Source: Gammaproteobacteria bacterium (lineage in GTDB: Bacteria > Pseudomonadota > Gammaproteobacteria > SZUA-229). Taken from it: a stretch of DNA of 64,000 nt. The notes under the pieces were generated by a model that saw nothing but the letters and a program-made list of their open reading frames with translations, made no database searches and was not told where the DNA came from. The translations under genes were made by a program, and so were the position numbers. The DNA is taken from NCBI GenBank assembly GCA_016744065.1, contig JADGFA010000007.1, forward strand, positions 44,460 to 108,459, written 5' to 3'. This document shows positions 56,590 through 64,000 of this stretch, in pieces. The number at the start of each line of letters is the position of its first letter. Position 1 is the first letter of the stretch.

Positions 56590-57003
56590 AACTGTAAACA
56601 TACCCGACAATCAACTCTCAATACATCCTGTTGTTTTTAAAAGAAAAATAACAATATCACCTGCCAGACCCAATAAAGTGTAAATTAATCCGTCTCCGCA
56701 AGAAAAACCTAACCTACTGTTTTTATTAGCGTTTTAAGTTACATGCATTTTAAACGCTCGAAATAGCTTACAATCAAGCAACAGCAAACTCAAAAAAAAT
56801 TTATAAGTAACTGTTTTATAATAACTTATAAAAGCTGGAACGTTCCATGCTCTAACCAACCCCCACCTGCTTCATATCAGATCATTCATCTGGGTGAAAT
56901 TAAAATGATAAAAAAACAGGGAAGACACGATTCACAAACTAGATTGCGAATAACAGGCATAAACGGAGACATATAATTTTACTTTTTACTCTGTTAATGG
57001 ACG
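56590..57003. other. 414-base gap upstream of the Sel1 gene
   Basis: No substantial gene is seen. A perfect 12-base palindrome TGGAACGTTCCA is at 56836-56847 and could be an operator. A 23-codon frame from ATG 56905 with a GGTGA before it is not strong enough to call. Confidence 0.45.
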
Positions 57004-57009
57004 TTGATT

Positions 57010-57504
57010 ATGCGGTCAAATATTATACCCACACCTGCCTTTATACTCGGCCTGATACTAACGGCTAATTCTTTTTACACCAACGCCGCGACAAATATTC
57101 AGATAACAACACTAAATACACACTCAGGCGTTAATCAGTCTAGCCCACTTATGGTTTACCAACAGGCTTTAAACTATTTACTGGGCCGAAATGGCACAGC
57201 AAAGTCGGCTGATAAAGCAGCTAACTTATTTAAAACACTCGCTGAACAAAACTGGAGTTCTGCTCAGCATATGCTTGGAAATATGTACTTACAGGGTAAA
57301 GGGGTAGAAAAAAATGACCTGCTTGCCTATAAGTGGCTAAGCCTGGCCTCAAAAAACAACTTACAACTAGCAAAAGCCATCCACAACAAGCGTCTCCAGT
57401 TATATACAAAACTACAAAACGACCTGTCATTACAGTCACTTAATAAAGTCGACACATGGATTGCAGAGTGGGAGCCGGCTAAGAGCAAAACACAACTAAA
57501 CTAA
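57010..57504 (+). CDS. Secreted Sel1-repeat protein
   Basis: The 164-residue protein has a signal peptide ending near TNA and one clear Sel1/TPR-like repeat (AANLFKTLAEQNWSSAQHML with GNMYLQGKGVEKNDLLAYKW), flanked by a partial one. Sel1 proteins usually mediate protein contacts. ATG 57010 is preferred to the TTG at 57004. No partner is evident from neighbours. Confidence 0.8.
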   Translation: MRSNIIPTPAFILGLILTANSFYTNAATNIQITTLNTHSGVNQSSPLMVYQQALNYLLGRNGTAKSADKAANLFKTLAEQNWSSAQHMLGNMYLQGKGVEKNDLLAYKWLSLASKNNLQLAKAIHNKRLQLYTKLQNDLSLQSLNKVDTWIAEWEPAKSKTQLN

Positions 57505-57663
57505 CGCCTGGCCACTACCAATATTACATCATAATTTAGCAATCTTATTTACTTGTTAAGCACTTTTCATGCTTATCTAAAGCATCTACGTAAAATATAA
57601 ACCCGCACTTTCTTAAGTATCATTACGAGAAAACAATTAGATGCTTCAGAGAAAAAACCACTT

Positions 57664-58041
57664 TTATGACGTTTTCTCAGCTTCAGCTGCTGCTTCAATA
57701 TCCGCTTTCACTTTATCCATATCCAGATCTTTCACTTGCTGAATAATCTGCTCAAGACCTGATGCAGGCAACATGCCTGGCTCAGAAAACAACACAATCT
57801 GCTCACGAAAAATCATTAATGTCGGTATAGAGCGAATTTGAAAATGAGCCGCAATTGCCTGCTCAGCCTCAGTATTAACTTTAGCAAACACAATATCAGG
57901 ATGCTTCTCTGAAACTTCCTCATAAATAGGACCAAAAGACTTACAGGGGCCACACCAGGGTGCCCAAAAGTCAATAATGACAATATCATTATCTATTACT
58001 GTTTTTTCTAATAACTCTTCATTTAATTCAATAGTTGCCAC
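57664..58041 (-). CDS. Thioredoxin-like protein
   Basis: The 125-residue protein has the thioredoxin active site WCGPC (C30, C33) and the cis-proline loop RSIPTLMIF. It has a slightly longer C-terminal helix than TrxA, rich in Ala and Glu. It has no signal, so it acts in the cytoplasm. It could be a second thioredoxin or a specialised partner; neighbours do not decide. Confidence 0.92.
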   Translation of the reverse strand: MATIELNEELLEKTVIDNDIVIIDFWAPWCGPCKSFGPIYEEVSEKHPDIVFAKVNTEAEQAIAAHFQIRSIPTLMIFREQIVLFSEPGMLPASGLEQIIQQVKDLDMDKVKADIEAAAEAEKTS

Positions 58042-58241
58042 AGGCTTTATCTCCTAACAGGTAACAAAAGACGGATGAGCCCTGAACACCAATTACCTGT
58101 CCAGGCGACTCAAATTCAATTTACCAAATATTAACATTGACTTATATTGAGGTCGATCCCAATTATTCAACACTGTTCAATGTTTTTTAACAAAAATAGT
58201 CTTTAATTAAAACAACGCAATGTAATCACAACTTATTATAT

Positions 58242-59699
58242 ATGCCAGTAAAGACCATAAACAATTCAAATTTAACACTTGTCATAGATCAGGGCTCCCA
58301 TGCCAGTCGCATTGCACTATTCTCTGAAACAGGTGAATTAACACACCTGAAATCAATCAATATTTCCACAAATTCCACCAATCAGAACACCTATGAACAA
58401 AATGCAAATGAAATACTTCAGTCAATCCAGACATTATTAGACAGCCTTCCCACCAAACTCAGCCACAACATCAGGTGTTGTGGCTTATGTACCCAGCGCT
58501 CTACCATCGTCGCCTGGCATAAAACCAGTGGAAAAACACTATCATCGGCAATAAGCTGGAGAGATACTCGCTCTCAACCATTAGTAGATAAACTTGCTCC
58601 ATTTGCCGATAACATCAGAAAAATTTCTGGCCTGCCTCTGTCTGCCCATTATTCTGCCGGGAAAATTCACTGGTTATTACAAAATAACACCCGAGTAAAG
58701 CAGGCTTATGATGAAAATCAGCTTTGCATCTCACCACTCGCCAGTTATCTGCTATTTCACCTGCTTAAAGAAAAAAACCTGATAATTGATCACAGCAATG
58801 CCCAGCGCTGCCAACTATTCGATTCACAAAGCTTAAACTGGTCAGACACACTACTAGACTTATTTCAAATTGAAAAAAAGATCCTTCCACAATGCGCTCC
58901 CGTTATTCATCCATACGGCACGCTTAAGTTAAATAACATCCCTCTCACCACTGTATGTGGTGATCAAAATGCTCTTTTATATGCATACCCTCCGCTACTA
59001 AAAAATAACACACTTATCAATATAGGAACCGGCGCCTTTATTTTGTCGGCATCCGCTGAACGCCAGAACACACACAAAAAATTAGTGCACACGATTGCCA
59101 GCAGCAATAATCAAGCAGTTCATTATATTACAGAGGGCACAGTAAATGGTGCCGGAACAGCCTTAGACTGGGCACAAGATAACACCCCCTGTGAGAACCT
59201 CTTTAACCTGCTTCCTGCCTGGTTAAAACAAATTAAATCACCCCCTGTTTTTATTAATAGCATTTCCCATTTAGGCTCCCCCTGGTGGTGTGATGCTGGC
59301 AAACCAGGCTTTATTGGAAAGACCCGACACAACCAGGCTGAGCAATATGTCGCAATTATTGAAAGTATCCTGTTTTTAATATTTAAGAATATACAACATC
59401 TTGCTACGCCCCCAAAAATCATTTTAATCAGCGGCGGATTATCTCAACTGGATACCTTATGCCAAAAACTGGCTGATTTATCTCAAACAAAAGTACAACG
59501 CTTTAGCCATACCGAAGCAACGGCCAGAGGCTGCGCATGGCTCGCAAATCAAACTTTAAAAAAGAGTAACCCACACTGGAAAACACTGGAGGCCTCTCAA
59601 CACTTTAACCCCAGTGAAAAAAATGCAGAATACAGGGAAATATATAATAGATATCAACAGCTTGTCGGAGAGTTAAACAAGCGCTGTCACAATGACTAA
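58242..59699 (+). CDS. FGGY family carbohydrate kinase (glycerol kinase-like)
   Basis: The 485-residue protein has the FGGY N-terminal phosphate loop VIDQGSHASRIAL, ISWRDTRSQPL, GDQNALLY and INIGTGAFIL, with TEGTVNGAGTALDWA. The catalytic-base aspartate in CGDQ is present. Similarity is closest to glycerol kinases, but several blocks are divergent. The genes behind it encode a glycerophosphodiesterase and a glycerol-3-phosphate dehydrogenase, which supports glycerol or a related polyol as substrate. Confidence 0.82.
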   Translation: MPVKTINNSNLTLVIDQGSHASRIALFSETGELTHLKSINISTNSTNQNTYEQNANEILQSIQTLLDSLPTKLSHNIRCCGLCTQRSTIVAWHKTSGKTLSSAISWRDTRSQPLVDKLAPFADNIRKISGLPLSAHYSAGKIHWLLQNNTRVKQAYDENQLCISPLASYLLFHLLKEKNLIIDHSNAQRCQLFDSQSLNWSDTLLDLFQIEKKILPQCAPVIHPYGTLKLNNIPLTTVCGDQNALLYAYPPLLKNNTLINIGTGAFILSASAERQNTHKKLVHTIASSNNQAVHYITEGTVNGAGTALDWAQDNTPCENLFNLLPAWLKQIKSPPVFINSISHLGSPWWCDAGKPGFIGKTRHNQAEQYVAIIESILFLIFKNIQHLATPPKIILISGGLSQLDTLCQKLADLSQTKVQRFSHTEATARGCAWLANQTLKKSNPHWKTLEASQHFNPSEKNAEYREIYNRYQQLVGELNKRCHND

Positions 59700-59733
59700 A
59701 CTTAGATCAGGGGGAAGACATAACCTCCCAGTA

Positions 59734-59785
59734 TGATTTGAAACAGACAGACGCGTAATGACAACAAAATATGTTTCAGGTCACC
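59734..59785. repeat. Second copy of the AGTATGA..TGAAA / TTTCAGGTCACCC inverted repeat
   Basis: TGATTTGAAAC (59734-59744) pairs with GTTTCAGGTCA (59773-59783) with two G-U pairs. The flanks match the copy at 39234-39265 (AGTATGA before, CCC after), while the loop (28 bases) differs. It lies in the gap between the FGGY kinase and the glycerophosphodiesterase gene. Confidence 0.55.
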
Positions 59786-59872
59786 CCTTAATTTATAACC
59801 AGATTTAACACCAGAGAGTACAGGTAATTTTTATAAGCAATCAAACAGACCTATATTATATTGAGTTTAACC

Positions 59873-60637
59873 ATGGCAATACCACATCTTGTTGCACACC
59901 GAGGTCTTATGGAGACCTACCCTGAAAACACACTGATTGCACTAGAATCAGCTTTACTCTGTGGCGCTGAATATATTGAGTTTGATATTCAATGCACCGC
60001 TGATGGGCAATTAGTTGTGTTTCATGATACCGAGCTTTTTCGCACTACTGGTATTAAAGGTTCATTATTTGAAATGAGCTATGATGAACTCAAAAACATT
60101 CGCGCCCATGAACCAGAACGATTCTCCCTCGCATTTTTTAATCAGCACATTCCCCTGCTAAGTGAAGCAGTAAAACTATTACAACAATACCCAAGAGCAA
60201 CCGCATTTGTAGAAATAAAAGAAGAAACGCTAAAGCAATATGGTACCCGACAAATCATGTCTGACCTGTTAAAAGCACTGGATATAATCCACTCTCAATG
60301 TATTATTATTTCATATGATAAAAGTGCAATTGAATTCGCTCAGAATAACAGTGATTTTTTAACTGGCTGGGTATTGCATCATTATGATAATGATAACCAT
60401 GAAGTTGCAAAAAAACTAAAACCTGATTATTTAATTGCCAACCACAGAAAAATTCCAAAAAATGCTGATCCATGGCCTGGTAACTGGCACTGGATGATTT
60501 ATGATATTACAGACCCTGAACTCGCCTTACATTATGCCAGCCATAATATTCCTCTAATTGAAACCCGTGACATTGCCAACATGTTAAATCACCCTGTACT
60601 TGCATTAAATATATTAAACAACTGTACAGACAGTTAA
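59873..60637 (+). CDS. Glycerophosphodiester phosphodiesterase
   Basis: The protein of about 254 residues hydrolyses glycerophosphodiesters to glycerol-3-phosphate and alcohol. It has the GDPD start VAHRGLMETYPENTLIA, EYIEFDIQCTADGQLVVFHD, and FVEIKEE. ATG 59873 gives MAIPHLVAHRG, typical of UgpQ; a TTG at 59861 keeps the frame. No signal peptide is present, so the enzyme is cytoplasmic, as UgpQ is. It lies 33 bases before the dehydrogenase gene. Confidence 0.93.
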   Translation: MAIPHLVAHRGLMETYPENTLIALESALLCGAEYIEFDIQCTADGQLVVFHDTELFRTTGIKGSLFEMSYDELKNIRAHEPERFSLAFFNQHIPLLSEAVKLLQQYPRATAFVEIKEETLKQYGTRQIMSDLLKALDIIHSQCIIISYDKSAIEFAQNNSDFLTGWVLHHYDNDNHEVAKKLKPDYLIANHRKIPKNADPWPGNWHWMIYDITDPELALHYASHNIPLIETRDIANMLNHPVLALNILNNCTDS

Positions 60638-60670
60638 CAACATACATGATAAAAAAAACTCCTTAATATC

Positions 60671-61837
60671 ATGTCCAAAACACCATACTATGACATAATT
60701 ATAATAGGCTCGGGAATACAGGGCGCAGGTGTTGCACAGGCAGCAGCAGCTTATGGCTACAAGACACTGGTTTTAGAAAAGTATCCCGAGGCAGGTCTTG
60801 GCACATCATCCAGATCAAGCAAACTGATTCATGGAGGGCTCAGATATTTAGAAAGCGGCCAGTTCAAGCTGGTTCAAGAGTGCCTTCAGGAGCGAAAACA
60901 TCTATTAAAAAATGCCCCTCAACTGGTAAAACTCATACCTTTCTACATTCCCGTATATTCACATAGCATACGCCCGGCCTGGCTAATATGGATTGGGCTA
61001 TTAATTTACTCCCTGTTTAGCCTTAAATCATTTTCTATTGTTAACAAAAAAAAATGGGCTTCTCTTGATGGGCTAAACCTGAAAAATATTAAAACTATTT
61101 TCAAATACTACGATGCTCAAACGGATGATAAAAAGCTAACCCAGGCAGTCGTGGGTTCTGCAAAAAAACTGGGCGCAAAAATTCACTACAATGCTAACTT
61201 TATAAAGTCACACGCACAAGAACACACACATCTGGTCACTTATGAAAAAAACGAAACACTTCACGTCCTTGAATGCAAGTGTCTGATTAACTGTACTGGC
61301 CCCTGGGTTATCCCAACCCAGGAAAAAATATCGCCTACACTAAGAATGCCAGAAATAGAACTGGTTGCAGGAACACATATCATCATTAACAAAAAAATAA
61401 AACAAGGCATATATTACATAGAAGCCAAAGACAAACGCGCTGTTTTTGTCATGCCGTGGAAAAGCGAAGGAACTCTGATTGGAACAACGGAAAGAATAAC
61501 AACTGAAGGCGCAGATGACATATCTCCGACAGAAGCTGAAATATCATACTTACTGGAAACATATAACTGTTATTTTAAGACACAACTAACACATGAAAAC
61601 ATTATAAAGTCATTTTCAGGATTAAGAGTTTTACCTGTCAACAATCAGTTAGCATTTAATAAATCAAGAGAAAGCCTAATAATACACAACTCAACAACAC
61701 CGGCCTTAATTACATTAATTGGGGGAAAGCTAACAGCCTATCGCGCCAGCTCTGAAGATGTTCTGTTAAAAATAAACAGCATATTAGGGGCACTCAACAA
61801 GACTAAACATTGCAGCACAAAGAACATTAGTTTATAA
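60671..61837 (+). CDS. FAD-dependent glycerol-3-phosphate dehydrogenase, short form
   Basis: The 388-residue protein has an N-terminal FAD-binding fold IIIIGSGIQGAGVAQAAAAYG and the G3PDH signature SRSSKLIHGGLRYLE. Other conserved parts are INCTGPWV and VMPWKSEGTLIGTTE. GlpD and GlpA have about 500 or more residues; this protein lacks the C-terminal helical domain. It likely oxidises glycerol-3-phosphate or a similar compound. The fold and active-site parts appear whole, so it is probably a working short form. Confidence 0.85.
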   Translation: MSKTPYYDIIIIGSGIQGAGVAQAAAAYGYKTLVLEKYPEAGLGTSSRSSKLIHGGLRYLESGQFKLVQECLQERKHLLKNAPQLVKLIPFYIPVYSHSIRPAWLIWIGLLIYSLFSLKSFSIVNKKKWASLDGLNLKNIKTIFKYYDAQTDDKKLTQAVVGSAKKLGAKIHYNANFIKSHAQEHTHLVTYEKNETLHVLECKCLINCTGPWVIPTQEKISPTLRMPEIELVAGTHIIINKKIKQGIYYIEAKDKRAVFVMPWKSEGTLIGTTERITTEGADDISPTEAEISYLLETYNCYFKTQLTHENIIKSFSGLRVLPVNNQLAFNKSRESLIIHNSTTPALITLIGGKLTAYRASSEDVLLKINSILGALNKTKHCSTKNISL

Positions 61838-61861
61838 GCTAAAAAGTAATAATACCTGCGC

Positions 61862-62911
61862 TTATAAATCATCCTTATATTTAGAGCGAACACTAAAAAA
61901 CTGATCCAGATTATTAAAAAAAACAGTCACTAATTCAGGATCGAAATGACTTCCTGACTGGGCTCTCAATAACTCAAATATCTTTTCATCTTCCCATGAT
62001 TTCTTGTAACAACGATCAGAGCCCAGAGCATCAAACACATCAGCTAATGCCGTTATCCTCCCATATATATGAATATCATTTCCACTTGTTGCTTCAGGGT
62101 AACCGCTACCATCCCATTTCTCATGATGCTCTAAAGCAATAATAGCGGCCGTACGCATTAACGGGCGCTCACTGTGTTTTAACATATCATAGCCAATCAT
62201 TGCATGTGTTTTCATTATTTCGAACTCATCTTCGGTTAAACACCCTTTTTTATTTAGAATAGCATCAGGGATTCCTACTTTCCCTATATCATGCATGGGT
62301 GATGCCATCGCAATCATATCCGCTTCCACACCACTCAAACCTGACATGCATGCAAGCAAACGCGAATACTCTGCCACGCGTTTCACATGCAAACCTGTCT
62401 CCTTTGACCTGGTTTCACCGATGGAGCCCATTGTAAAAATAACTTCTTTTTGAGTTTCAATTATTTCCCTGTTTAAAATATTAAGCTCGGCCAATGCATT
62501 ATCAATAACAACCTGTTGCGAATTTTCAAACTCTTTCAGCTTTAAATGTGTTTTCACTCTCGCCAGAAGCTCTGGAGCATTAAAAGGTTTAGTAATATAA
62601 TCCTGGCCGCCTGCTTCAAATGCCTCAACCAGGCTTTTCTCATCTGTTTTGGCTGTTATAAAAATAACTGGTGTTTCATTTTCAAGCTGTTGTTTCTTTA
62701 TTCTTCGACAAACCTCATAGCCATCCATCCCAGGCATCATAATATCCAGAAGAACCAGATCAAAACCTGAACCTTCAATTTGCTCTAATGCCTGATGACC
62801 ATTAGTAGCATAAGAAATATCATATCTCTCGCCTCCTAACAAGTTAGCAATAACCTGAATATTTTTTGGAACATCATCAACTATCAATATTTTAGATTTT
62901 TTCATCACCAT
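61862..62911 (-). CDS. Response regulator with HD-GYP c-di-GMP phosphodiesterase domain
   Basis: The 349-residue protein has a receiver domain (phosphorylated D56 in LLDIMMPGMDG) and an HD-GYP domain with HDIGKVGIP (H207, D208) and HHEKWDGSGYP (262-272). It degrades c-di-GMP under control of phosphorylation. Its start overlaps the end of the hybrid kinase gene, so the two form a pair. Two start codons (62911 and 62905) are possible. Confidence 0.95.
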   Translation of the reverse strand: MVMKKSKILIVDDVPKNIQVIANLLGGERYDISYATNGHQALEQIEGSGFDLVLLDIMMPGMDGYEVCRRIKKQQLENETPVIFITAKTDEKSLVEAFEAGGQDYITKPFNAPELLARVKTHLKLKEFENSQQVVIDNALAELNILNREIIETQKEVIFTMGSIGETRSKETGLHVKRVAEYSRLLACMSGLSGVEADMIAMASPMHDIGKVGIPDAILNKKGCLTEDEFEIMKTHAMIGYDMLKHSERPLMRTAAIIALEHHEKWDGSGYPEATSGNDIHIYGRITALADVFDALGSDRCYKKSWEDEKIFELLRAQSGSHFDPELVTVFFNNLDQFFSVRSKYKDDL

Positions 62912-64000
62912 TTACTCCCGGCAATCTATCAATTCCTGCCAATATTTTACTGATAATTTTTTGCGCTTCTTCTACATCAAAAACCTGATTTGCATGCTTT
63001 AAATCTTTAACCATAAAAGCCATTTCCTTCATCCCAAATTCAATAGCCAATTCATGTAGTTGATTCAGAAGCTTACCAATCCCACCAAAACTACCTCTGC
63101 TCTTTGCTTCCGCCAAAGGTTTACGATACGCCGTAAGACGATCGACAACAACGCCGCCGCTTAGCGCTTCAATTTCTTTATAAAAAACATCTGAAAGACA
63201 CTCCTTGATTTTGTCACCTTCTTCAAAAACCTCTACCTCAATAAAATTTTTCAATGCTTTTATTAGCGTTTCTTTATTCAACGGCTTATATAAAACCATA
63301 TCAAACAACGATCTTTTGTTTTTAGATTTCTCATCCTCAACAACAGAAGCAGTAATAGCAATAACGGGTATTGCACTAACGGCTGGAGTCTGTTTAATAA
63401 TTTCAGTTGCTTCAATACCATTCATATTTGGCATACGAACATCCATTAGAACTAAATCAGGCAGTTCCTTCTGCACGAGTTCTAACGCCTCCATTCCATC
63501 TTTTGCAACTATCACAGTTAATGGCTGTTCCGATAAATACTCACAAATCAACTCTCTATTTAATTCAATATCATCAGCCACCAGTATCTTGGCATTCTTA
63601 AAGCTAATATCACTCGGTACGTTTTCTATGTTTTTTTTATCTTCAATCACTTCAGGGCAATGCAACAACAACTGAAAAACACTGCCTTTGCCCAATTCAC
63701 TTTCCACAGTAATTGAAGAGCCGAGCTTTTCTGCCAGGCGTGCACTGATAGCTAAACCCAGGCCTGCACCTCCAAATTCTCGCGTATTCTGATTATCCTG
63801 TTGTTCAAACATATTAAAAATATTTTTCTGATCTTCCTTAAGAATTCCTATCCCCGTGTCCTCAAATCTGAATACCATACTAAAAAAAATATCATCCGAC
63901 AGCATTCGCTTATATTCGGCATAAATATTAATCTCACCTTTACGAGTAAACTTTATTGCATTATCCAGAATATTGAAAAATATCTGCCTTAGCCTTACCT
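62892..64000 (-). CDS. Hybrid sensor histidine kinase, C-terminal part, cut by the window edge
   Basis: The frame is open to the right edge. The visible part starts inside the ATPase domain (RLRQIFFNILDNAIKFTRKG, then DTGIGI and GAGLGLAIS), then has a receiver domain with the acceptor aspartate in LVLMDVRMPNMNG, and a C-terminal helical stretch of about 120 residues that might be a degenerate histidine phosphotransfer domain. An ATG at 63905 is internal. The sensor part lies outside the window. It overlaps the HD-GYP gene and probably controls it. Confidence 0.93.
   Translation of the reverse strand, partial: VRLRQIFFNILDNAIKFTRKGEINIYAEYKRMLSDDIFFSMVFRFEDTGIGILKEDQKNIFNMFEQQDNQNTREFGGAGLGLAISARLAEKLGSSITVESELGKGSVFQLLLHCPEVIEDKKNIENVPSDISFKNAKILVADDIELNRELICEYLSEQPLTVIVAKDGMEALELVQKELPDLVLMDVRMPNMNGIEATEIIKQTPAVSAIPVIAITASVVEDEKSKNKRSLFDMVLYKPLNKETLIKALKNFIEVEVFEEGDKIKECLSDVFYKEIEALSGGVVVDRLTAYRKPLAEAKSRGSFGGIGKLLNQLHELAIEFGMKEMAFMVKDLKHANQVFDVEEAQKIISKILAGIDRLPGVNGDEKI

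Overview
The window reads as chromosome of a free-living, sulfur-oxidising gammaproteobacterium. It is AT-rich by eye (no GC computed), densely coding, and has no phage or insertion-sequence transposase. The taxon is inferred from gene content: accBC-prmA, lipBA-ybeD-dat-dacA-rlpA-mltB-rodA-mrdA, a MoxR/Bat operon, a SoeABC-type cytoplasmic sulfite dehydrogenase, PEP-CTERM-like surface proteins and many c-di-GMP proteins. No rRNA, tRNA or CRISPR array was seen.

Layout. 1-3185: end of accB, accC, prmA and a zinc-ribbon membrane protein. 3186-4500: a small accessory patch with a YefM/YoeB toxin-antitoxin pair and a gene of unknown function. 4502-6010: a DUF2058 protein and a ROK sugar kinase. 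6065-14436: a vitamin B12 locus with cobalamin adenosyltransferase, BtuCD, a cobalamin riboswitch, a BtuB-like receptor, two secreted proteins with VPLPA/PEP-CTERM-like tails, a TonB and a BtuF. 14587-25283: an acyltransferase, the MoxR-DUF58-DUF4381-BatA-BatB/C-BatD operon, a TlpA-like thioredoxin, an orphan TssB-TssC-like fusion and a secreted unknown protein. 25300-29727: taurine-type ABC importer and a Bcr/CflA exporter. 30007-38017: small unknown and membrane genes, then a signalling operon (REC-GGDEF, EAL, large histidine kinase, single-domain receiver) and a DUF3144 protein. 38212-44706: moaA diverging from soeABC, with an FNR-like box, a large inverted repeat inside the operon and a 50-bp tandem repeat at its end. 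44806-56589: a YfaZ-like outer-membrane protein, lipoate synthesis, the cell-wall elongation cluster, ppa, and adenylate kinase with an unusual basic tail. 57010-64000: a Sel1 protein, a thioredoxin, a glycerol/glycerophosphodiester cluster, and an HD-GYP regulator next to a hybrid kinase that runs off the window.

How the parts fit. The B12 genes form an almost complete uptake chain: capture and outer-membrane transport, TonB energy, periplasmic binding, inner-membrane import and adenosylation. The two secreted proteins behind the riboswitch resemble surface proteins of Bacteroidetes B12 loci but carry a proteobacterial sorting tail; this is the best candidate for an undescribed system. MoaA supplies a step of the molybdenum cofactor that SoeA needs, and taurine import could feed sulfite to SoeABC (inference). 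Other points of note are a REC-GGDEF-EAL protein split by one in-frame stop, the truncated TssB-TssC fusion, the adenylate kinase tail, and a TauC with a periplasmic insertion.
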